From the NCBI GenBank assembly GCA_041689775.1, contig JBDNFP010000111.1, positions 1 to 23,481 of the forward strand: a DNA stretch of 23,481 nucleotides, in the 5' to 3' direction. Source of the stretch: JBDNFP01 sp041689775 (GTDB lineage Bacteria > Bacteroidota > Bacteroidia > Cytophagales > Spirosomataceae). Numbering within the stretch: the stretch's first letter is position 1; each line of letters begins with the position of its first letter. Below are positions 7,197 to 14,019 of the stretch, piece after piece. Position numbers and translations under genes: made by a program. Below the pieces are notes generated by a model that was not told the DNA's origin, made no database searches, and was given only the letters and a program-made list of their open reading frames with translations.

Positions 7197-8759
7197 TTAG
7201 CTGTTCCAAGCCACCTCCGTAACAGAAGCTCTGGGAGCGTCGGCTTGACTAATCAGGTTCAACATTTTTTGGGTAGCCTTAATAGCCGAAACCGTTTGGT
7301 CGGAATCAAGCCCCCGGGTTTTTACTTCTCGTCCTCCAATATTCCAGGTTATGATGGTTTCACAAAGTGCATCTGTTTTTCCTCCGGGAGGAATTCGTAC
7401 AGCATAGTCGGTGAGCATTGGTAGCTCGGTGTTGAGCTTAGCGTATATTTTTTTGAGTGCGTTCATGAAGGCGTCGTACTGTCCGTCGCCCTGAGCGCTT
7501 TCTTCAAAAATATCCTCACCGATCCTGACTTGTAGCGTAGCCGAAGGTTTTAGATTTTTGGAGTGGGTCAATACATAGTTAAGAACCGACACCTTTTCCT
7601 CGATCGTATCGCTATCCAGTACATCCGAAATGATATAGGGCAGATCTTCGGGAGTAACTACCTCCTTACGATCTCCTAGTTCAATAATCCGTTGGGTGAC
7701 CTTCTTTAAGGCTTCGTCACTGAGTGTAATACCCAAGTCCCGAAGGTTGTTTTCGATGTTAGCTTTTCCGGATGTTTTGCCAAGCGCATAAAGCCGCTGA
7801 CGACCAAAACGCTCCGGCATCAGATGGCTGAAGTACAAATTGTTCTTCTTATCTCCGTCGGCGTGAATCCCGGCGGTTTGCGTAAAGACGTTTTCACCAA
7901 CGATAGGTTTATTGGTAGGGATGCGGATACCCGAAAACGTTTCAACAATCTTGCTAACCGAATAGAGAGAATCCTCCTTAACAGATGTTCTTACCTCCGG
8001 CATGAAGTCGTTAAGTACCGCAATAGTACTAGCCAATGGAGCATTGCCGGCCCGCTCACCCATGCCATTTACGGTCAGGTGCAAGCCATGGGCTCCGGCT
8101 TTTACGGCTTCCATAACGTTAGCGATGCTCAGGTCGTAATCGTTATGGGCGTGAAAATCAAAATGTTGGTTTGGGTAACGATCCACGATCGCTTTTACAA
8201 ACTCATACGACTCACCGGGAGTAAGTACCCCCAGGGTGTCGGGCAACATAATACGTTTGATGGGTAGCGTTGTCAGGAAGTCCAATGCTTCAAAAACATA
8301 CTCTTGTGAACTACGCATCCCATTACTCCAATCTTCCAGGTATACGTTGCTGACTATACCTTCTTTCAGGGCTAACTCAACTACCTTCTGAATTTCATCA
8401 AAGTGCTGCTGTGGAGTTTTGCGTAATTGAAAGGTAAGGTGATTCAATGAACCTTTGGTAAGTAGGTTCATGACTTTGGCACCGGCTCCGAGCATCCATT
8501 GAATAGAAGCGTCCCCATCCACAAAAGTTAGTACTTCAATCTTGTCGAGGTAGCCGTGTTGAGCGGCCCAGGCAGTAATCTTTTTGACAGCCTGAAACTC
8601 TCCGTCGGATACCCGGGCGGAGGCTACTTCCAGACGGTCTACCTTTACTTCTTGAAGTAAAAGCTGGGCGATGGTCAGTTTTTCGGAGGCAGAAAACGAC
8701 ACTCCGCTGGTCTGTTCGCCATCGCGGAGTGTCGTATCCATTATTTCAATATATCTCAT
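7197..8759 (-). CDS. cimA: Citramalate synthase-like, LeuA-family enzyme
   Basis: 520 aa from the ATG at 8759. A longer reading (GTG 8822) only adds codons made of a heptad repeat array, so it is rejected. It is a LeuA/CimA-family TIM-barrel: DTTLRDGEQTSGVSF near residues 8-22, metal ligands H203-x-H205 in FHAHNDYDLS, NGMGERAGN, then a C-terminal regulatory (LeuA dimer) domain ending with PPGGKTDALCET. Long stretches such as NLLTKGSLNHL, NVYLEDWSNG and LPDTLGVL resemble Leptospira (R)-citramalate synthase (pyruvate plus acetyl-CoA to citramalate, for isoleucine), which has nearly the same length. The presence of a separate leuA supports this, but an isopropylmalate synthase role cannot be excluded, and ilvA offers a second route to 2-ketobutyrate. 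Confidence 0.8.
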   Translation of the reverse strand: MRYIEIMDTTLRDGEQTSGVSFSASEKLTIAQLLLQEVKVDRLEVASARVSDGEFQAVKKITAWAAQHGYLDKIEVLTFVDGDASIQWMLGAGAKVMNLLTKGSLNHLTFQLRKTPQQHFDEIQKVVELALKEGIVSNVYLEDWSNGMRSSQEYVFEALDFLTTLPIKRIMLPDTLGVLTPGESYEFVKAIVDRYPNQHFDFHAHNDYDLSIANVMEAVKAGAHGLHLTVNGMGERAGNAPLASTIAVLNDFMPEVRTSVKEDSLYSVSKIVETFSGIRIPTNKPIVGENVFTQTAGIHADGDKKNNLYFSHLMPERFGRQRLYALGKTSGKANIENNLRDLGITLSDEALKKVTQRIIELGDRKEVVTPEDLPYIISDVLDSDTIEEKVSVLNYVLTHSKNLKPSATLQVRIGEDIFEESAQGDGQYDAFMNALKKIYAKLNTELPMLTDYAVRIPPGGKTDALCETIITWNIGGREVKTRGLDSDQTVSAIKATQKMLNLISQADAPRASVTEVAWNS

Positions 8760-8760
8760 A

Positions 8761-8849
8761 GGGAGGCTTTTGGCTTTCGGCGGTTGGCAATCGACGGTCA
8801 GCGTTTCCAAAAAACTGACCACCGATTGCTGAGGGCCGACAGCCCATTA
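8761..8849. repeat. Inverted pair of heptanucleotide arrays
   Basis: Six period-7 units ending in GGC or similar (gggaGGC, ttttGGC, tttCGGC, ggtTGGC, aatCGAC, ggtCAGC; 8761-8802) face five units of the opposite sense (CTGACCA, CCGATTG, CTGAGGG, CCGACAG, CCCATTA; 8815-8849). The arms 8771-8800 and 8815-8844 are about 23/30 complementary, so the cimA-leuD intergenic RNA can fold into a long hairpin. The right array reaches the leuD stop codon. Confidence 0.75.
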
Positions 8850-9443
8850 GTACAAACTCTTCTCGGCAAAGGCGCCTATTTCCTCCTTCATGGCTCGTAG
8901 ATAGTCAATATCGTCAAAGCCGTTTGTTAGGTTATGCTTTTTGTAACCATTGATATCAAAAGACTCCTGCTCACAGGTAGTTACGATCGTAATAGTTTGC
9001 TCGGGCAGATTTACTTCGAGCTCAGCCTTCGGATCTTTTTCGACGGCCTGAAATATTTTATCGAGAAACTCCGGTGATACCTGCACGGGTAGTATACCTA
9101 CGTTGATGGAGTTTCCTTTGAAGATATCAGCAAAAAAACTCGATACTACGCAACGGAAGCCGTAATCATAAATAGCCCAGGCAGCGTGCTCGCGGCTGGA
9201 TCCACTTCCAAAGTTTTTACCCCCTACTAGAATTTTGCCACTGTATATCGAGTTGTTCAGTACGAAGTCGGCCTTGGGGCTCTCGTCGTTGTTGTATCGC
9301 CAGTCGCGGAACAGGTTGTCGCCGAATCCCTTGCGCTCGGTCGCTTTCAAGAAGCGGGCGGGGATAATTTGATCAGTATCAACGTTCTCGATCGGCATCG
9401 GAACGGCAGTGCTTTTAAGTATTGTAAATTTGTCGTAGGCCAT
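8847..9443 (-). CDS. leuD: 3-isopropylmalate dehydratase small subunit
   Basis: 198 aa. Swivel-domain subunit of isopropylmalate isomerase; with LeuC it interconverts 2- and 3-isopropylmalate in the cytoplasm, and probably citramalate and methylmalate if cimA is functional. Recognised by NVDTDQIIPARFLK, GGKNFGSGSSREHAAWAI and the DIFKGNSINVGILPV stretch. Length and start (MAYDKFTILKSTAVP) are normal. It is separated from leuC by 616 bp containing a decayed gene and a mobile element, although the two subunits are usually encoded side by side. Heptad arrays lie on both sides. Confidence 0.95.
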   Translation of the reverse strand: MAYDKFTILKSTAVPMPIENVDTDQIIPARFLKATERKGFGDNLFRDWRYNNDESPKADFVLNNSIYSGKILVGGKNFGSGSSREHAAWAIYDYGFRCVVSSFFADIFKGNSINVGILPVQVSPEFLDKIFQAVEKDPKAELEVNLPEQTITIVTTCEQESFDINGYKKHNLTNGFDDIDYLRAMKEEIGAFAEKSLY

Positions 9444-9455
9444 AGTTGGTCTTTC

Positions 9456-9534
9456 GGCGGTCGGCGGTCGGCAGTCGGCTTTTCTTACTCTAAAATAAGA
9501 GCTGAGAACCGGTGGCCAATAGCCGATACCATTT
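9456..9534. repeat. Second inverted pair of heptanucleotide arrays
   Basis: Just upstream of leuD: GGCGGTC, GGCGGTC, GGCAGTC, GGCTTTT (9456-9483) followed by AGCTGAG, AACCGGT, GGCCAAT, AGCCGAT, ACCATTT (9500-9534). The two halves run in opposite sense with a short AT-rich centre. The 12-mer GCCAATAGCCGA (9515-9526) recurs exactly at 10042-10053. Confidence 0.7.
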
Positions 9535-9550
9535 AGTTTTCGTTAATTTT

Positions 9551-10002
9551 TTAATTAATTAATTGATGTAGCTGCTTTTTGATAGATAAGTACTGATGCA
9601 TAATTAGTTTGTATTATTAATTTAGTCAAATTACTGGCTAATATTCTATATATCAAATATTTACAAAAAGGTAACAGCTACAAGCTAATAGCTGTCAGCT
9701 ACTTACTAGCTCGTCGTGAATAGTTTGATGCGTGACAGAATCTATATATCCCGGATCTTTACACAAAAGTATCAGGTACTCTGTCTCTGAGGCAGAGCCG
9801 AAAGAAATATCCAGATACCGGGCAAAATCCTTTTCACTTCGTTTCCCGCATCCTTCCGCAATATTTGTCGGAATAGATGAACATGACCGTCAGATTTGAG
9901 AAGTCAGTCCAAACCTTTCTTCTATCGAAAAGACATGCGATATATTTCAAGCGTCAGCAAATGGCATTGCTCCCAAACCTTAAATTTCCGGAAGTCTCTC
10001 AT
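9551..10002 (-). pseudogene. Decayed four-helix-bundle (S23/IVS-like) protein gene
   Basis: Recognisable remnant of a four-helix-bundle protein of the 23S rRNA-intervening-sequence (S23) type, a family of about 115-125 aa of uncertain function, distantly related to Avd of diversity-generating retroelements. It starts MRDFRKFKVWEQ (ATG 10002), and continues in another frame with ERFGLTSQI, SSIPTNIAEGCGKRSEKDFA, RYLDISFGSASETEYLILL and DSVTHQTIHDELV. Three lesions are seen: a one-base loss near TTTTCGATAG, a TGA in place of an Arg codon after SQI, and the 115-bp element at 9587-9705. Removing the element and one TA rejoins HDELV to SIKKQLHQLIN and a TAA at 9551-9553. It sits between leuC and leuD on the operon strand. 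Confidence 0.85.
9587..9705 (+). mobile_element. 115-bp TA-flanked MITE-like element, copy B
   Basis: Body 9589-9703 with TA at 9587-9588 and 9704-9705. Same length and orientation as copy A (988-1106), differing at 7 positions. Ends are AGTACTGATGC and, reversed, AGTAGCTGACAGC. The right end (9675-9702) holds the nAGCTAn heptamers. It interrupts the 3' part of the four-helix-bundle gene; the empty site reconstructs in frame. Confidence 0.85.
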
Positions 10003-10026
10003 TTAGGAAAGTAGATAAATTTGAAA

Positions 10027-10061
10027 AGCCGAAAGCTGACAGCCAATAGCCGACAGCTACT
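10027..10061 (+). repeat. Heptanucleotide array after leuC
   Basis: Five exact period-7 units: AGCCGAA, AGCTGAC, AGCCAAT, AGCCGAC, AGCTACT. The last unit overlaps the leuC stop codon (10060-10062). Same family as the arrays around leuD and the right end of the 115-bp element. Confidence 0.75.
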
Positions 10062-11460
10062 ATAAGAACTGTCGGGGATCAGATACCACTCCCGTTACCG
10101 CTGCCGCTGCCGCCACGAATGGACTAGCTAGCAATGTCCGTGCGCCGGGGCCTTGACGGCCTTCGAAGTTACGGTTGGAGGTACTGACGGCATATTTTCC
10201 GGCGGGTACCTTATCGTCATTCATGGCCAAACAAGCTGAGCAGCCAGGTTGACGGAGCTCGAAACCAGCTTCGGTCAAGATATCCAGGATACCCTCCTCC
10301 TTGATCTGGGACTCTACCACGTGCGAACCAGGCACCAGCCAAGCGGTTACGTTATCGGCTTTTTTACGGCCTTTCACGATGGAGGCAAACGCCCGAAAGT
10401 CTTCAATTCGGCCGTTGGTACAACTACCCAGGAATACGAAGTCAATCGGTTTGCCGATCATAGTTTCCTCCTCAGCAAAGCCCATATAGCTCAGCGATTT
10501 AGTATACGAAGCCCCACCGGATACCTCAGTGGCCGTTGGAATAGAGCGAGAAATACCTGTTCCCATACCAGGATTCGTACCGTAGGTGATTTGCGGCTCA
10601 ATATCGGCTGCGTCGAAGGTATATTCCAGATCAAACTCAGCATCTTCATCGGTTTTGAGAGTTTTCCAGTAGACTAATGCCTTCTCCCAAGCATCGCCCT
10701 TAGGAGCCTGATCGCGGCCTTTCAGGTAAGCAAAGGTTTTTTCGTCGGGGGCGATCATACCACCACGAGCACCCATTTCAATCGACATGTTACATACCGT
10801 CATCCGGCCTTCCATGCTCATGCTTTCGAATACTTCCCCGGCGTACTCCACAAGGTACCCGGTAGCTCCACTAGCCGAAATCTGAGAAATGATATACAGA
10901 ACAGCATCCTTAGGGAGTACCGCTTTACCCAGCTTACCGTTGATGGTAAGGCGCATTTTCTTGGGCTTAGGCTGCATGATACACTGCGAGGCCAATACCA
11001 TTTCTACCTCGGAAGTGCCGATACCAAACGCAATAGCACCAAACGCACCGTGGGTAGACGTGTGCGAATCACCGCAGACGATGGTCATACCGGGCTGGGT
11101 AATCCCGTTTTCTGGTCCGATTACGTGCACGATACCATTCTTAGCGTGGCCTAGTCCCCAGTGCGAAATGCCGTACTTGGCCGTGTTGGTTTCCAATGCT
11201 TTCAGCTGATTGGCCGAAAGTGGATCTTCTACGGGTAAATGTTGATTGATCGTAGGAGTATTGTGATCGGCGGTGGCGAAGGTTCGCCCTGGAAAAAGTA
11301 CGCCAGCGCCGCGGCTTTCGAGTCCGTTGAAAGCCACAGGACTCGTTACTTCGTGAATAAAATGACGGTCGATGAAGAACACGTCGGGGCCATCTGCGAT
11401 CTTACGAACGACGTGGGCATCCCATACTTTGTCGAAAAGGGTTGTTGGTTGAGTTGACAT
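10060..11460 (-). CDS. leuC: 3-isopropylmalate dehydratase large subunit
   Basis: 466 aa, normal for the aconitase-superfamily LeuC that carries the 4Fe-4S cluster. Cluster Cys residues are visible in LGSCTNGRIEDF and the CxxC of GCSACLAMNDD; other signatures are DRHFIHEVTSP, ATADHNTPT, VCGDSHTSTHGAFG and TSNRNFEGRQG. The partner LeuD is encoded downstream. The ATG at 11460 begins MSTQPTTLFDKVWDAHVV, as expected for the family. Upstream, 310 bp of REP-like hairpins and the transposase separate leuC from the ilv genes, so it likely has its own promoter, which I could not place. Confidence 0.95.
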   Translation of the reverse strand: MSTQPTTLFDKVWDAHVVRKIADGPDVFFIDRHFIHEVTSPVAFNGLESRGAGVLFPGRTFATADHNTPTINQHLPVEDPLSANQLKALETNTAKYGISHWGLGHAKNGIVHVIGPENGITQPGMTIVCGDSHTSTHGAFGAIAFGIGTSEVEMVLASQCIMQPKPKKMRLTINGKLGKAVLPKDAVLYIISQISASGATGYLVEYAGEVFESMSMEGRMTVCNMSIEMGARGGMIAPDEKTFAYLKGRDQAPKGDAWEKALVYWKTLKTDEDAEFDLEYTFDAADIEPQITYGTNPGMGTGISRSIPTATEVSGGASYTKSLSYMGFAEEETMIGKPIDFVFLGSCTNGRIEDFRAFASIVKGRKKADNVTAWLVPGSHVVESQIKEEGILDILTEAGFELRQPGCSACLAMNDDKVPAGKYAVSTSNRNFEGRQGPGARTLLASPFVAAAAAVTGVVSDPRQFL

Positions 11461-11520
11461 ATTGGTTAATCGGTTATTTCTATAATTTACTCTGTATGTT
11501 CTAATTCATTCACAACAAAC

Positions 11521-11760
11521 ATTGGGCATCTCCGAAGCCCTGACGTTGTGCTTGCTTGTTGTATTTTACAAATATTAGGCTTCTCCGAAGCTGGTTTTTA
11601 TGCCTCTATCTTATTCTTTCTTTTCCTTTCTGTGGTCAGCCCAGGAGAGACGCAACCTTTGTAGGAACGTTTCCTTTCTCAAAACCTTAGCTTTGGAGAA
11701 GCGTGACTTTCGTGGTTTTAACATTGGTTTGCATCAATATTGGGCTTCTAAGAAGCCAGA
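11521..11760. repeat. Cluster of REP-like hairpins next to transposase
   Basis: Four short imperfect palindromes in 240 bp. On the + strand: GGGCATCTCCGAAGCCC (about 11524-11540), AGGCTTCTCCGAAGCT (about 11577-11592), an inverted variant AGCTTTGGAGAAGC (about 11690-11703) and GGCTTCTAAGAAGCC (about 11742-11756). Three copies share an extended minus-strand form, GGCTTCGGAGAAGCC followed by AATATTTGT or a close variant. They lie directly 3' of the transposase gene, the arrangement expected for REP/RAYT systems. Confidence 0.65.
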
Positions 11761-11772
11761 TATGACGCTTCC

Positions 11773-12249
11773 TTATTTTTCTAAATCTACTTCAAACCAG
11801 GTAAAGAACTCCTTTCTCCCTCCTTCAATCCCAAAATCATCACAAAGCTTTAAGAACTCTTTCTTGAACGGCTTCTTCCTGTGATGCTCCTTCTGATTCA
11901 GAATGTACTTACAAACCGAATTAACCTGAGAACGGCTATGAGAAAAGACACTATAACCATTTTGCCAATCAAATTTGAAACGGCTCAACTTTCCTGTGTT
12001 AATGAAAACATTGGAAGCGTTTTTCATCTCTTTCACCAGTTCCGAAATCGATTCGGAGGGTTTTTGTCCAATAAAAATACGTACATGGTCTGGCATACCT
12101 CCAATCGCTAGAAGCTTATGGTCACGTTGCTGTATTACACCGGTTATGTATTTGTGAAGCGGCTCTTCCCAAGCAGAATGAATCAGGGCTTCCCTGTGTT
12201 TTGGCGCAAATGCTAGGTGAATGTACACCTGTGAAAATACATCTGCCAT
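11773..12249 (-). CDS. IS200/RAYT-like Y1 transposase, altered HUH
   Basis: 158 aa of the Y1_Tnp (IS200/IS605 TnpA) superfamily, single-strand DNA nucleases that use one Tyr and a His-hydrophobe-His metal site. Visible parts: SQVYIHLAFAPKHREALI at the N-terminus, MPDHVRIFIG at 52-61, FKFDWQNGYSVFSHSRSQV, and the catalytic-helix Tyr (Y115) in CKYILNQKEHHRKK. The HUH motif reads H55-V-R57, so the second His is replaced by Arg (codon CGT, one change from CAT); this copy is probably catalytically dead. No TnpB/OrfB accompanies it. Its neighbourhood of REP-like hairpins favours a REP-associated (RAYT-like) enzyme over a complete IS. It separates the AraC gene from leuC. Confidence 0.88.
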   Translation of the reverse strand: MADVFSQVYIHLAFAPKHREALIHSAWEEPLHKYITGVIQQRDHKLLAIGGMPDHVRIFIGQKPSESISELVKEMKNASNVFINTGKLSRFKFDWQNGYSVFSHSRSQVNSVCKYILNQKEHHRKKPFKKEFLKLCDDFGIEGGRKEFFTWFEVDLEK

Positions 12250-12356
12250 GAAATTAGTCTTTCAGATTCTTCGTGTTTGGAAATAGCCTCTTACTTTATT
12301 CATCAACTACTCCACAAAATTCCCGATTATCTCTCATTTCCCTATAACGTAAAACG

Positions 12357-12378
12357 GCCAAAGAATAATGATTTTGGC
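12357..12378 (-). terminator. Possible terminator of the AraC-type gene
   Basis: In transcript sense GCCAAA, 10-nt loop, TTTGGC, then CGTTTTAC, starting immediately after the stop codon at 12379-12381. Short stem, so weak support. Confidence 0.4.
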
Positions 12379-13227
12379 TCAATGGGTGCCTTTGGGCGTA
12401 AAACCGTATTTCTCTTTATAGCTTTTGATAAAGTGAGAAACACTTTCGTAGCCAATTTCACCACTAATTTCGGAGACATTCATGGAGGTAGTCCGGAGCA
12501 GAAGATCAGCGTGTTCCAGTTTTTTTTTCTTGATCCAAAGGGCGGGGGAAGTAGTGAATTCTTCCTGAAAATCACGCTTGAAGGCCGATAGGCTACGACC
12601 TGATAGCCGGGCGAGCTCATTGATAGTTAAAGGTTTAAGGAAATAGCTATTCATCAAAAAGCGAAGATCGGCTTTTTTCCCCGTGTGAATGCTCAATAGA
12701 ATAGATTGCAGCTTACCGGAAGTGTCGATTTCCAAAAGGTGCAGGAGGAGTTCCTGGAATTTGAGTCGTAGGAAATGAGTTTTGAGGCCTGTCTGCGATC
12801 GGAAGTAGGGAAATACCGATTCAACAAATTGTGAAAAGGTAGTGGAAGAATGCAGTAGAAGTATCGGGGATTGTAACGGGGCTATCTCGCGTTCGGCTTC
12901 AAAAAGCTCGGAGTGCAGACCCACAAATTCTTTCAGTAGCTTCTCATCAAAGAAAAATACCAGGCTTTTGTAAGCCTCGTGAATAGATTCCGACATGAGG
13001 TAGAACCCCCGCTGAATGAAGAGAATATCGCCCTTCTCTACGTGTACTTCCTGATTTGTACCGCTGAACTTCTTTTCTCCTTCCAGCACCACGATCACGG
13101 CATGTTCCTCGAAAAATACTTCGTACTTAGACGGGTACACTTCGTTACGGTAGGCAACAAATGTCATGTCCTGAATTTTCAGGGACTCAAATTCCTGGGT
13201 ACTTATGTCAGACGGGACGCGTAGCAA
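12379..13227 (-). CDS. AraC-family transcriptional regulator
   Basis: 282 aa from a TTG at 13227; an ATG at residue 21 (13167) is the other choice, but the extra N-terminus (MLRVPSDISTQEFESLKI) looks family-like. N-terminal cupin-type effector domain (about 20-130: HAVIVVLEGEKKF, VEKGDILFIQRGFYLMSES) and two helix-turn-helices at about 200-280 (LTINELARLSGRSLSAFKRDF and VSEISGEIGYESVSHFIKSY, ending YGFTPKGTH). The C-terminus stops slightly earlier than usual. A heptad array abuts the start, and no ATG occurs between the array and TTG, so its translation signal may have been changed. Its targets are unknown; nothing here ties it to BCAA control. Confidence 0.87.
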   Translation of the reverse strand: MLRVPSDISTQEFESLKIQDMTFVAYRNEVYPSKYEVFFEEHAVIVVLEGEKKFSGTNQEVHVEKGDILFIQRGFYLMSESIHEAYKSLVFFFDEKLLKEFVGLHSELFEAEREIAPLQSPILLLHSSTTFSQFVESVFPYFRSQTGLKTHFLRLKFQELLLHLLEIDTSGKLQSILLSIHTGKKADLRFLMNSYFLKPLTINELARLSGRSLSAFKRDFQEEFTTSPALWIKKKKLEHADLLLRTTSMNVSEISGEIGYESVSHFIKSYKEKYGFTPKGTH

Positions 13228-13262
13228 GTTGAAAGTGGAAAATTCAAAGTGGAAAATTCAAA
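13228..13262 (+). repeat. AT-rich heptanucleotide array
   Basis: Five period-7 units: GTTGAAA, GTGGAAA, ATTCAAA, GTGGAAA, ATTCAAA. It fills the space between the decayed J-domain gene (its reconstructed stop at 13258-13260) and the TTG start of the AraC-type gene. Different base composition from the GCC-type arrays but the same period. Confidence 0.7.
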
Positions 13263-13945
13263 GGAATTCTTTCGATATCCAATAGAAAGCTACAAAGAGA
13301 AAAGTGATCATAATTATCCAAATCAAAACAGTAGCAGTAGTTGATAATTCTTGATAAGGAGAATTTATTTGTCCGCTCTTGGGGTATTTACTTCTTTCAT
13401 TCCAAGAACTTCTTTCGCAATATCCTCATAAGCCTGATTGAAAATCTGAACAGATTACTTTTCAGACTTTTCGATACGGGTATTTGTAGCGGTAAGCGAT
13501 ATGCGAATACTCTTAGCACTACGCAGCCCCGAAATTTTAATGCGTTTTTTCCCTTTGGCGGGTACATTTCCTATCTTCTCAATCTGAATCGAGTCAGCAT
13601 TGAACACATTCCATGAAAACTCGACTTCATCCCCATCGTATATTTTTGAAGGTGATACCGTTAATTGTTCAATTACAGGATAAAAGTTATTGTAGGACGG
13701 TGATTCACGTTTACCAGCAGTGGATGACTGTCTAAATTTCTCGTACTTTTTATTGTAGGTAGTCCGTAAATCAGGCTTAGAAAGCACTTCGTAAGCCTCT
13801 TGAATTTCTTTAAACCGTTCCGTAAAAAAGTCATCACCATCATTTTTATCGGGATGAAACTTGGTGGATAGCTTGCGATAGGCTTTTTTGACTTCATCGA
13901 GTGAAGCCTCCGGTTAATGCCTAGGATATAGTAGTAGTCTTTCAT
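13258..13945 (-). pseudogene. Decayed J-domain protein with C-terminal TM segment
   Basis: Reads across three frames as one protein of about 229 codons. It starts MKDYYYILGIN (ATG 13945), continues after a one-base loss near 13911 as EVKKAYRKLSTKFHPDKN (J domain with intact HPD), EAYEVLSKPDLRTTYNKKY, then an Ig-like beta domain (about PVIEQLTVSPSKIYDGDEVEF to ISLTATN). A TAA at 13455-13457 interrupts it, but the same frame continues SVQIFNQAYEDIAKEVLG. A second shift in a C run (13381-13384) leads to a hydrophobic segment, TVLIWIIMITFLFVAFYW, and a final TGA. Original role: membrane-anchored DnaJ-type co-chaperone, partner unknown. Three independent lesions make sequencing error an unlikely full explanation. 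Confidence 0.8.
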
Positions 13946-14019
13946 GTAGAATGGTAGGGTATCCACTTGTCATATTGGAAGCTTAAATATACATGAATAC
14001 AGTTTAAACTTCCAGCTAT

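Noticed and set aside
8760..8822. N-terminal extension of the citramalate synthase-like gene from GTG 8822
   Set aside because: The 21 extra residues are encoded by a degenerate heptad array; homologues start at MRYIEIMDTTLRDG, so ATG 8759 is used.
988..9705. Composite transposon bounded by the two 115-bp copies
   Set aside because: Each copy has its own TA duplication with an in-frame empty site, so they are independent insertions and the 8.6 kb between them is ordinary chromosomal content.
9877..10014. 45-codon plus-strand frame MNMTVRFEKSVQ...
   Set aside because: It is antisense to the recognisable four-helix-bundle remnant, whose minus-strand translation explains the sequence.
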